DNA from: Actinomyces oris
GTDB taxonomy: Bacteria > Actinomycetota > Actinomycetes > Actinomycetales > Actinomycetaceae
Reading direction: 5' to 3'
Assembly (NCBI RefSeq): GCF_001929375.1
Contig: NZ_MSGO01000009.1
Span: forward strand, 108,653 to 146,655
Length of the DNA: 38,003 bases
The first letter of the stretch is position 1. Each line of letters begins with the position of its first letter. The notes under the pieces were generated by a model. The model searched no databases. It was not told the DNA's origin and was given only the letters and a program-made list of their open reading frames with translations. Both the position numbers and the translations under genes were made by a program. Shown here piece by piece: positions 8,541 through 17,194 of this stretch.

Positions 8541-8974
8541 GTGCGTAGTCAGCCTTGCGTGAGCAGATGTGCGGTGGAGCGCCATGGAGCGGGCGTGGAG
8601 CAGGGTTGCCCTCCGCCATCACCCCTGGGGATGGATGGGTCGGATCGGAACGCGGGCGCTAGCAGGACTAGCAGTATCCAAGTGTGCCCTAGCAGCTGAG
8701 GGTTGTGCACCCGCCGCACCGTATCTCCTGACATTTTGCTGCAACTGTTTCACCATGACGCCGCACAATGGCGCCACTGCCGATGAGTAGCTCGGGCAAC
8801 GTGTGCCCAAGACCGCACAGTCGGTCGGCAGGCGGCTGAGCAGACGGCGAGACCGGGGTCCCGCCGCCGGCATGTGCCCGACCGCCGTACGGGCAAAGGC
8901 GAGTCGCCCGGCTCCATGTTGAAGGCACTGGAGGCGGGCGACCGTGCAGACCGTCCGGGAACGGAGGCGATCAG
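8541..8974. other. Intergenic region upstream of malQ and downstream of the second EIIB
   Basis: These 434 bases hold no convincing gene: the short open frames lack ribosome sites and recognisable products. The visible structure is a cluster of three CTAGCAG heptamers (8659, 8668 and 8689), described separately. The malQ promoter should lie here, but I could not place it with confidence. Confidence 0.5.
8659..8695. repeat. Three direct CTAGCAG heptamers upstream of malQ
   Basis: CTAGCAG occurs at 8659-8665, 8668-8674 and 8689-8695, start-to-start spacings of 9 and 21 bases, the last close to two helical turns. The position upstream of malQ suggests a regulator-binding cluster, but no known family is recognised. 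Confidence 0.4.
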
Positions 8975-9202
8975 TCAGAGAGCGGCGATCTCTGAGGCGA
9001 GGTTGTCCGCCGTGGGCCCCACGACGACCTGGACGACGCGGCCGGAACGCACCACGCCGAAGGCGCCGGCCGCTCGCAGCGCCTCCTCATCAACCTTCGT
9101 CTGATCGGCTACCTCGACGCGCAGGCGCGTGATGCACGGCTCGAGATCGGTGATGTTCTCCTGGCCGCCGAGACCGGCGACGATGTCTGATGCAGTGCTC
9201 AT
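8975..9202 (-). CDS. PTS EIIB subunit, second copy
   Basis: This 75-residue protein is a second free-standing EIIB domain. LEPCITRLR carries the phosphorylated Cys23 at the same position as in the copy at 5501-5731, and the tail RVVQVVVGPTADN is conserved. The ATG at 9202 has GGAG spaced well upstream; in-frame codons out to 9235 are therefore not used. No EIIC or EIIA lies beside it. Its neighbour is the divergent ptsI, so it may serve an EIIC encoded elsewhere or share the EIIC at 2839-4287. An intact cysteine argues that it is functional. Confidence 0.9.
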   Translation of the reverse strand: MSTASDIVAGLGGQENITDLEPCITRLRVEVADQTKVDEEALRAAGAFGVVRSGRVVQVVVGPTADNLASEIAAL

Positions 9203-9574
9203 GGCTTCTCCTTCCCGGTTCCCGTCCTCGCGCAATCCCCGTCTGTCATGCGCGTGGTCGGGCAGCTGAGGTCCTTCGTGCTCACGATCACTTTATCCCA
9301 CCTCCGCGTGATCCGCGGCGAAGAGTTCCGGCCGGGAGGAAGAGGATGACGCACGTGCACGGAGACCGCGGAGACCTGCCGCACGGGAGTCGACTGCGCC
9401 GAAGAACCCTCCTCGCTTGACGGCGTTCCCTCACGTAACCTTGCGGGAACGCGATAGATGCCTCGACGACGCCGCAGAGGAGATCGTTATTCCCCTGGCG
9501 GAAATGTCTCTTTCCGGCCGCAGTCGGGGCACAATGAGCGATGATCCCCATTCGTCTCCGATGAGGAGCACCAC
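9203..9574. other. Divergent promoter region between the second EIIB and ptsI
   Basis: These 372 bases contain no supported gene. A 30-base inverted repeat lies at 9423-9452. A TTGACG at 9417-9422 could be a -35 for ptsI, but no convincing -10 follows at normal spacing. No dre-like site was seen, so the general PTS gene seems not to share the operator of the sugar-specific genes. Confidence 0.45.
9423..9452. promoter_or_regulatory. Inverted repeat upstream of ptsI
   Basis: GCGTTCCC (9423-9430) is repeated inverted as GGGAACGC (9445-9452), 14 bases apart. It lies about 125 bases before the ptsI start and overlaps its most likely promoter zone. It could be an operator or a leader hairpin. Confidence 0.35.
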
Positions 9575-11272
9575 ATGACAGCGTCCGACACCACCTCCAC
9601 AACCCTGTCCGGCATCGGCGTGAGCCCTGGCCTTGTGGCCGGCCCCGTCGCCAGGATGGCACCTCCCGTTCCTGAGCCCGAGATCGCGACCCTCGAGCCC
9701 AGTCGCGACATCGAGAAGGAGTGCGAGCGCATCGCGCTGGCGGCCCAACAGGTCAAGAAGGGCCTGGAGCTGTCCGCGGCCGAGGCCAAGGCCGAGGCCC
9801 GAACCCTCCTTGAGACCACCGCGCAGATGGCCGCCGACCCCACCCTGACCTCGACGGCGCAGGCCATGGTGCGCGAGAAGCGCCTGGTCCCAGAGCGCGC
9901 CGTGTGGGAGTCCGCGGGAACGCTGGCCGCCATGCTGGAGTCCCTGGGCGGCTACATGGCCGAGCGCACCCGTGACGTCCAGGATGTCCGCGACCGCATC
10001 GTCGCCGTCCTGACTGAGTCCCCGATGCCGGGGATCCCCCGCCTGCCTGAGCCCTTCGTGCTCGTGGCGGCCGACCTGGCCCCGGCCGACACCGCGCTGC
10101 TGGACCCCGAGAAGGTCATCGCTTTCATCACCTCCGAGGGCGGCCCCACCTCCCACACCGCGATCCTGGCGCGCGCGCTGGGCATGCCGGCGATCGTCGG
10201 CACCGGCGAGAAGGTCACCGACGCGCTGGCCGACGGCGACATCGTCCTGGTCGACGGCACCAAGGGAAGCATCACCCTCAACCCCTCCGAGGACGCTCTG
10301 CGCCGGGCGCGCGAGCTCGCCTCGCGCGTGCGCGTCTTCAACGGCGACGGAGCCACGAAGGACGGCCACGAGGTCCAGCTGCTGGCCAATGTCGGTGACG
10401 CAGCCGGCGCCCGTAGCGCCGCGGAGGCCGGAGCCATGGGTGTCGGCCTGTTCCGCACCGAGTTCTGCTTCCTGGACCAGCCCGAGGAGCCCACGGTGGA
10501 GGCTCAGGTGGAGGCCTACCAGGGAGTCCTTGAGGCGTTCCCCGGCAAGAAGGTCGTGGTCCGCACTCTCGACGCCGGCGCGGACAAGCCGCTGCCCTTC
10601 CTGACCGACGCCACCGAGGCCAACCCGGCGCTCGGTGTGCGCGCCTACCGCACGACGCGCCGCGACCCCGAGGTCCTGGACCACCAACTCGAGGCCCTGG
10701 CCAAGGCCGAGGCCGCCACCGAGGCCAAGGTGTGGGTCATGGCCCCGATGATCTCCACGGCCGCGGAGGCCGAGGCCTTCACGCAGAAGGCCCGCTCCTA
10801 CGGTTTGAAGACGGCCGGCATGATGATCGAGGTGCCCTCGGCCGCGCTCATGGCCGACAAGCTCTTCGAGTACGCCGACTTCGCCTCCGTGGGCACCAAC
10901 GACCTCACCCAGTACGTCATGGCGGCCGATCGTCTGCTGTCCTCGCTGGCGGATCTGTCCACGGCCTGGCAGCCGGCCGTCCTGCGTCTGATCAGTACCG
11001 CGTGCGAGGGGGCCTCCCCCAAGGGACGTCCGGTGGGCGTGTGCGGTGAGGCCGCCGCGGACCCGGCACTGGCCGCCGTCCTCGTGGGTCTGGGAGTCGC
11101 CTCCCTGTCGATGACGGCACGCGCCCTGCCGGATGTCGACGCCGTCCTGAAGTCCGTCACGCTGGCCGAGTGCCAGGAGCTGGCGAGGATCGCCCTGGAC
11201 GCGGCGACGGCCGAGGACGCACGCACGGCGGTGCGCGCCAAGCTGCCGATCCTGGAGGAGCTCGGCCTGTGA
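9575..11272 (+). CDS. ptsI: PTS Enzyme I (phosphoenolpyruvate-protein phosphotransferase)
   Basis: Enzyme I starts the sugar phosphotransferase relay by taking phosphate from phosphoenolpyruvate and passing it to HPr. The 565-residue protein has the N-terminal HPr-binding and phosphohistidine domains with His194 in GGPTSHTAILARALGMPAI, and the C-terminal PEP-binding barrel with GLFRTEFCFLD (291-301) and catalytic Cys490 in GVCGEAAADP. A GAGGAG site at 9563-9568 precedes the ATG. Its stop overlaps the start of the downstream thioesterase gene. HPr (ptsH) is not in this window. It would drive the PTS encoded at 2.8-6.2 kb and any other PTS of the cell. Confidence 0.96.
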   Translation: MTASDTTSTTLSGIGVSPGLVAGPVARMAPPVPEPEIATLEPSRDIEKECERIALAAQQVKKGLELSAAEAKAEARTLLETTAQMAADPTLTSTAQAMVREKRLVPERAVWESAGTLAAMLESLGGYMAERTRDVQDVRDRIVAVLTESPMPGIPRLPEPFVLVAADLAPADTALLDPEKVIAFITSEGGPTSHTAILARALGMPAIVGTGEKVTDALADGDIVLVDGTKGSITLNPSEDALRRARELASRVRVFNGDGATKDGHEVQLLANVGDAAGARSAAEAGAMGVGLFRTEFCFLDQPEEPTVEAQVEAYQGVLEAFPGKKVVVRTLDAGADKPLPFLTDATEANPALGVRAYRTTRRDPEVLDHQLEALAKAEAATEAKVWVMAPMISTAAEAEAFTQKARSYGLKTAGMMIEVPSAALMADKLFEYADFASVGTNDLTQYVMAADRLLSSLADLSTAWQPAVLRLISTACEGASPKGRPVGVCGEAAADPALAAVLVGLGVASLSMTARALPDVDAVLKSVTLAECQELARIALDAATAEDARTAVRAKLPILEELGL

Positions 11273-12249
11273 CAGCCCCCTACCCCGTCCCCGCCGCCAC
11301 GGAGGAACCCCTCGGGTCGGTGACCCGAATCCTCAGTCTGGCGGCGGGTGATGGGGAGGATGTCTTCTCCGGGGGCTCCCTGCCCCAGCTCTCGGGCCGG
11401 GTCTATGGAGGACAGGTGGTGGCCCAGGGCATGCTTGCCGCGGCCGCCACGATCGAGGATGACGGCGACGGTGCGCGCCTGCCGCACTCGGTCCACGCCT
11501 TCTTCATGCGGGGAGGTCAGCCCGACACGCCGATCACCTTCGCCGTCGAGCGCCTGCACGACGGGCGGTCCTTCTCCCAACGGCGCACCGCCGCCTCCCA
11601 GGAGGGCACGCCGATCCTCACGATGCTCACCTCCTTCCAGGAGGAGCAGGAGGGGGCCGACCTCCATGTCGCAGCCCCCTTGGTTCCGCGTCCGGAGGAC
11701 TTAACGAGTGCGCTGGAGATCTTCCGCACCATCGACCATCCGGTGGCGCGTTTCCTGGGGCGCACGGCGGCCTTCGACCTCAGGCACGTGGAGGGCAATC
11801 TCTACCTGCGCCCCGCCCAGGAGCGCACCGGTCGCCAGCACCTGTGGATGCGCTCGCGCAGCCGCATTCCGGAGCAGACCTCCCAGACCGTGCACCGGGC
11901 GCTGCTGGCCTACGTGTGCGACCAGGTGATGCTGGAGCCGGTGCTGCGAAGCCAGGGACTGTCCTGGCGCAGTGAGGGCATGAGCCTGGCGACCCTCGAC
12001 CACGCCCAGTGGTTCCACCGGGACGTCGACATGGGCGACTGGCTGCTCTACGTGCAGGACTCCCCCTCCTCACAGGGCGGCCGCGGCATGGCTCGCGCAC
12101 AGGTCTTCGACTCATCCGGCCGGTTGGTGTCGACCATCGCCCAGGAGGGCATGGTCCGCATGCCCACCGGTCCCCAGTCCGACGGTAGTTCAGGGCGTTG
12201 GCGGATCCGCATGGGAGAGGGCGACGACGGCAGCACCATCCCCGGCTGA
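11269..12249 (+). CDS. tesB: Acyl-CoA thioesterase II (TesB-like, double hotdog)
   Basis: This 326-residue protein hydrolyses acyl-CoA thioesters to free acid and CoA. Family motifs are RVYGGQVVAQ (44-53) and HSVHAFFMRGG (73-83), then RLHDGRSFSQRRTAASQ in the first hotdog domain, and MSLATLDHAQWFHR near the end of the second. The GTG at 11269 overlaps the ptsI stop in GTGA, with GGAGG (11254-11258) inside ptsI serving as ribosome site. Coupling to ptsI is structural; no functional link between the two is obvious. The physiological acyl chain is unknown. Confidence 0.9.
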   Translation: MTAPYPVPAATEEPLGSVTRILSLAAGDGEDVFSGGSLPQLSGRVYGGQVVAQGMLAAAATIEDDGDGARLPHSVHAFFMRGGQPDTPITFAVERLHDGRSFSQRRTAASQEGTPILTMLTSFQEEQEGADLHVAAPLVPRPEDLTSALEIFRTIDHPVARFLGRTAAFDLRHVEGNLYLRPAQERTGRQHLWMRSRSRIPEQTSQTVHRALLAYVCDQVMLEPVLRSQGLSWRSEGMSLATLDHAQWFHRDVDMGDWLLYVQDSPSSQGGRGMARAQVFDSSGRLVSTIAQEGMVRMPTGPQSDGSSGRWRIRMGEGDDGSTIPG

Positions 12250-12374
12250 CGCCGCCCTTCAGAAAAGCGCTCTGGACGTCGTTCTCGTCAGCGAGGTCGG
12301 AGTTCCCGACACTCTCGTCGCCTACGCCGAATGGAGCTGTTCACGGGACTCTGGTTCTGAAGGAGAGATACTCC

Positions 12375-12762
12375 ATGAGCTATAAGCCGGAGGAACTCCT
12401 CCTTGACGGAGTTCCCGCCTTGAGGTGGGGAGAGCCCGGTGGGCGGGCCGTTGTCGGTGTACACGGACAGTTCTCGAACAAGCATGATCCCGTCATGTCG
12501 CGGTGCGGTGACGTGATTGCCTCACGGGGTGCTCGATTGGCCCTACCTACGCTTCGTCGAAGAGCATCCCGCAAAGCTGAACACTCCCAGCTGGATCATT
12601 CGCGGCGACCAGGATGATGTGGTCCCTCTGGACGCCCTCAGCCGGTTCGTCGACGCGCCTGGGGTCGAACTCGTCCAGGTCGAGGGCGGCCAGCACTTCC
12701 TTGGCCGGCCCCCGTATCTTGACACAGTGGTGGCGTGGTTCGAGGAACGCTATCCGGCTTAA
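12375..12762 (+). pseudogene. Broken alpha/beta-hydrolase gene (internal deletion)
   Basis: The N-terminal part, from the ATG at 12375 with the strong site AAGGAGAG (12359-12366), reads MSYKPEELLLDGVPALRWGE and then VVGVHGQFSNKHDP, typical of the first strands and oxyanion loop of an alpha/beta hydrolase. Near 12530-12545 the frame shifts, and a second frame resumes as WPYLRFVEEHPAKLN, RGDQDDVVPLDALSRF and VEGGQHFLG to a stop at 12762, the C-terminal acid and His parts of such enzymes. The middle, including the nucleophile-serine elbow, is missing. By comparison with homologues of about 200-230 residues I estimate that roughly 90 codons were lost. The product should be inactive. Confidence 0.72.
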
Positions 12763-13067
12763 CAAGGGAGCATATGGTTCCCGCCATCTTCAGGAGGGCA
12801 TGCCGTCGTGAGCGGCCATGGCGGCCTCGGAGTCCGATGTGTGGGTCGGGGACTGCGTTCTCCGTCCAGGACGTACTTCTCCTACAAACGGCTGCATCCG
12901 GCTCTCAGAGGTTTGCAGGAGAACGCAGTCCTCGTCGGAGAAGTACGTCTCCGAGCAGGAGCTGCGCACTGCGCCGTAGACCCGCCCCCGATTCTCGCCA
13001 CAATCAGGTCACGGCGGCCCGCGACCGATCATCACGCCGGATGCGAGGCTCATTCTGTGGCGCCCCC
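12763..13067. other. Intergenic region with a structured repeat
   Basis: These 305 bases separate the broken hydrolase from the M23-type peptidase gene and carry the swapped-arm inverted repeat at 12851-12949. No gene with a ribosome site or recognisable product was found; the longer open frames across it are artefacts of high GC. Confidence 0.5.
12851..12949. repeat. Imperfect inverted repeat with swapped sub-blocks
   Basis: Two 41-base arms (12851-12891 and, inverted, 12949-12909) agree at about 29 positions. Each arm has the form GAC-N4-TTCTCC, six bases, GAC-N4-TTCTCC, TNCAAAC. The variable parts are exchanged: arm one reads TGCG then GTAC, arm two GTAC then TGCG. As a result GACTGCGTTCTCC (12851-12863) pairs perfectly with 12918-12930, and ACGTACTTCTCC (12871-12882) with 12937-12948, an interleaved, pseudoknot-like order. 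A local hairpin CGGAGA/TCTCCG (12936-12953) competes with the second pairing. The element type is not recognised. Confidence 0.65.
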
Positions 13068-13772
13068 TCAAGGCTGAGCGATGACCGAGCCCTGCTCGGG
13101 GCACGACTGTCGGCGAAGCTCCCAGGGAGCATCTTGCTGCGGGCTGCGTTGCCGGAATTCCTCAAACCGGAGCGGCACACCCTTCGCGGCATAGGCATCA
13201 GGGCTGTCCATGGCTTGAATGTGGAGGTGGGGCTGTGTGGAGTTCCCGGAGTTTCCGCATCTACCGATCTGATCGCCGGCGCTCACCCTGTCACCGGGCG
13301 ACACCTGAACGGAGCCTCGCTGAAGGTGCACGAGCCCAACGTAGTATGGGCTTTCTGCGACCTGGATGATGACATGATTCCCGAGGATCACGGTCAGTCC
13401 CCGCCGAATCCGTTGGGGCTGACTCAGTCCGTACGGAATGAGTGTCAGCATCGAGCGGCGCGCCTCGTGGTCGGGCTCGCCATCGTGAGCAGACACCACG
13501 GTTCCTACAACCGGTGAGTACAGGGGACGGCCGAAGGCGTGGAAGAGCTCTGGTGGTTCGGGGGCGAAGAGCGTGCGCAGGCTGCGCGCCGGAGCCGGGC
13601 GGCCGTCGTCGTCGACGGCGACGAAGTCGAACGCGTACGTGGTGGCGAACAGATCGGTCCCGTGGCTCGGGACGCGGCGCGTGGGACTGATCTCGGTCAG
13701 CCACTGCCCGTCGAACGGAAGTCTCCCGACGACACCGCCTTCGGGGATGAGCCCCAACGTCTCCCTCCCCAT
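13068..13772 (-). CDS. M23-family metallopeptidase (LytM-like), no signal peptide
   Basis: This 234-residue protein has a C-terminal M23 (LytM-type) domain. Such domains usually cut peptidoglycan cross-bridges with a zinc ion. Likely ligands are His37 in VPSHGTDLF, Asp49 in TTYAFDFVAV, His149 in VGLVHLQRGS and the HxH pair His182/His184 in STQPHLHIQ; GDRVSAGDQIGRCGNSGNS is the usual core. The N-terminal spacing (HGT...YAFDF) matches a divergent M23 branch rather than the classical HxGxD form. I chose the ATG at 13772 for its GGGAGG site; one at 13799 would add nine residues. No signal peptide or membrane segment is visible, odd for a wall hydrolase. A substrate cannot be named. Confidence 0.78.
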   Translation of the reverse strand: MGRETLGLIPEGGVVGRLPFDGQWLTEISPTRRVPSHGTDLFATTYAFDFVAVDDDGRPAPARSLRTLFAPEPPELFHAFGRPLYSPVVGTVVSAHDGEPDHEARRSMLTLIPYGLSQPQRIRRGLTVILGNHVIIQVAESPYYVGLVHLQRGSVQVSPGDRVSAGDQIGRCGNSGNSTQPHLHIQAMDSPDAYAAKGVPLRFEEFRQRSPQQDAPWELRRQSCPEQGSVIAQP

Positions 13773-13858
13773 GAGAACACCTCCCAACAGACAGTCCATC
13801 CGCGGTCAATGTTGCCAGGCGAGGCGAGTGAGACGCAATTGGGGCGTTGACGATGAGA

Positions 13859-13898
13859 GTGGCGCCAGCCGACGTCTGTTGAAGTCGACCGGCGCCAC
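13859..13898. terminator. Hairpin between the I36-like and M23 genes
   Basis: GTGGCGCC (13859-13866) pairs with GGCGCCAC (13891-13898), and CGAC/GTCG extends the stem after an unpaired stretch. It lies 30 bases after the stop of the leftward I36-like gene and before the M23 start, so it may end the I36-like transcript. No T-tract follows. Confidence 0.5.
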
Positions 13899-13927
13899 CA
13901 TTGACAATGCGCCTACCTCAGCTCAAC

Positions 13928-14383
13928 CTACACCGCGCATCGCCCGTTCAGGCACAGCCGCATTTTACTGATCGAATGTGACGCGTTCTCATTCTTGAGC
14001 TCAGGACTGAGGTTCACCGGCTCACCATCAGGGATCGTTTGACTAGGCCCCGAGTAGTTGGAGTTATAGTAAACAGTCACCGGCTGGCCCGTCCGATTCC
14101 AGACCGAGGCCGCGTTATTCTTCACACACTTGCCCTGCCCACTGCCAGATCCTTTGAATTCATAGCAATTGGGCTGGCCGCCACCATAGTTGGGGATGGA
14201 ACCCCTGAAATCAGAAAGCGCCCCCTGCCCGTTGCTGTTGTAGAAGAGACAGAACTCTCCGGCGTCACAGACACCGTCCCTCTCAGCAGCACTTGCGGCC
14301 GACGTCGGAATCAGAAGAGCGCCAGCGGTAAGCAGGATGAGTGAGCCGGCGCTTGCGATACGGCGAGCCATTGTCGCACCCAT
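13928..14383 (-). CDS. Secreted I36-like protein (peptidase inhibitor / beta-gamma crystallin fold)
   Basis: This small secreted protein has 151 residues. A clear signal peptide (charged MGATMARR, hydrophobic residues 13-26, cleavage after ASA near 32) precedes about 118 mature residues with six cysteines (39, 45, 73, 86, 144, 149), enough for three disulfides. CDAGEFCLFYNSNGQG and the later VTVYYNSNYSG are typical of the I36/SMPI family, whose founding member inhibits Streptomyces metalloproteases; many members are uncharacterised. AAAGGA (14392-14397) supports the ATG at 14383. The gene is more A/T-rich than its neighbours, hinting at transfer. It sits beside an M23 metallopeptidase gene, but inhibition of that protein is only a guess. 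Confidence 0.8.
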   Translation of the reverse strand: MGATMARRIASAGSLILLTAGALLIPTSAASAAERDGVCDAGEFCLFYNSNGQGALSDFRGSIPNYGGGQPNCYEFKGSGSGQGKCVKNNAASVWNRTGQPVTVYYNSNYSGPSQTIPDGEPVNLSPELKNENASHSISKMRLCLNGRCAV

Positions 14384-14734
14384 GATGATTGTCCTTTCAA
14401 AGTGGCGAAGTACTTGAAGCGGTATCCCGACCACACGAGGTCGCCGCCTGAAAGAACCATAAAATCCGCCTTGTGGCCCTCACCAGAGAGGTCAACCCCC
14501 ATTGACGGAGACTCAGACCGACCTCTACCATGGTCAATTTTTCACATCGAGTCACTCCGACGCCACCGCCCGTGCTGAGCGCCTGCGAGCCGTGAGCGAT
14601 GACGGCGTCGGGCATCATGACGCGGCGGCGTTCTCATCATCTGTCACAGAGACGCCATTCCCCAGCCAGTCGGCTGAGAGAATGGCGTCTCTGTCTGAGA
14701 TGACGGCTCGAGCTGGAGCCCGATCGCTCGGGGA
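14384..14734. other. Intergenic region between ettA and the I36-like gene
   Basis: These 351 bases should hold the promoter of the leftward I36-like gene and the 3' region of leftward ettA. The one strong feature is the 15-bp hairpin at 14646-14694. An 85-codon rightward open frame (14502-14759) crosses that hairpin, has no ribosome site and runs into ettA antisense, so I do not call it. Confidence 0.5.
14646..14694. terminator. 15-bp hairpin after ettA
   Basis: ACAGAGACGCCATTC (14646-14660) pairs perfectly with GAATGGCGTCTCTGT (14680-14694), and AGCC/GGCT in the loop can add a second short stem. It lies about 40 bases beyond the ettA stop. No T-tract is present. Confidence 0.6.
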
Positions 14735-16417
<1,683 letters not shown>

Positions 16418-16642
16418 TGCTCGTCTGCGCCTTTCGTCAGGGTGTGAGCGGAGGTTCTGCGCGACGACGACCGACCGGTCCCGTCCGTGCGCACCGTGGC
16501 CAAGCCTAAGGGAGCCCCGGAGCAATGGCGACGGCGGCGGAGGTGAGACGGTGCACGCGGATCTTCTACAAGCCGACGCGAAGTAGAACCGTGCCCGAGT
16601 GTGACACCATGAGCAAGAAGAGGAACAAGAGGGAAGGAATCA

Positions 16643-17194
16643 ATGCACTACCTCAGCCATTACGAGTCCCCCTTGGGAGCCATGACCATGGCCGGCGACG
16701 GCGAGTACCTCACGGGCCTGTGGTTCGACGGTCAGAAGTACGACCGATCGACGATCAGCGACGACGCGGCAGTCCAGCCCCTCCTGCCTGTCTTCACGCA
16801 GACGGCCCAGTGGCTCGACACTTACTTCAAGGGCTCCGACCCGGGTTTCACTCCGCCGATCAGCGTTGAGGGCTCCGACTTCAAGAAGATGGTCTCCTCC
16901 ATCATGCTCTCCATCCCCTTCGGCGCCACCAGCACCTATGCCCGCATCGCTGCCGAGGTTGCCTGTCGCACCAGCCGAGAGCAGATGTCCGCCCAGGCCG
17001 TGGGTGGCGCGGTCGGGCGCAATCCGATCGTTCTCATCGTGCCGTGCCACCGTGTGCTCGCTTCCGACGGGAGCCTGCGCGGTTACGCCGGAGGAGTCGA
17101 CCGCAAGGAATGGCTCCTGAAGATGGAGGGGGTCAACGTGTCCGGTCTGTTAACGCCGCCAGCCGCTGACGACGGCGGTGGAAGGCGAGAATGA
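16643..17194 (+). CDS. ogt: Methylated-DNA--protein-cysteine methyltransferase
   Basis: This repair protein removes alkyl groups from O6-alkylguanine (and O4-alkylthymine) by transferring them to its own cysteine. The 183-residue protein has the family order: an N-terminal domain, then FGATSTYARIA, AQAVGGAVGRNPIVLIVPCHRV with acceptor Cys135, and GYAGGVDRKEWLLKMEG. GGAAGGA (16632-16638) supports the ATG. The last 17 or so residues (SGLLTPPAADDGGGRRE) go beyond the usual family end and coincide with an overlap of 62 bases with the convergent CPBP gene, so this tail probably arose by read-on into the neighbour. Confidence 0.94.
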   Translation: MHYLSHYESPLGAMTMAGDGEYLTGLWFDGQKYDRSTISDDAAVQPLLPVFTQTAQWLDTYFKGSDPGFTPPISVEGSDFKKMVSSIMLSIPFGATSTYARIAAEVACRTSREQMSAQAVGGAVGRNPIVLIVPCHRVLASDGSLRGYAGGVDRKEWLLKMEGVNVSGLLTPPAADDGGGRRE

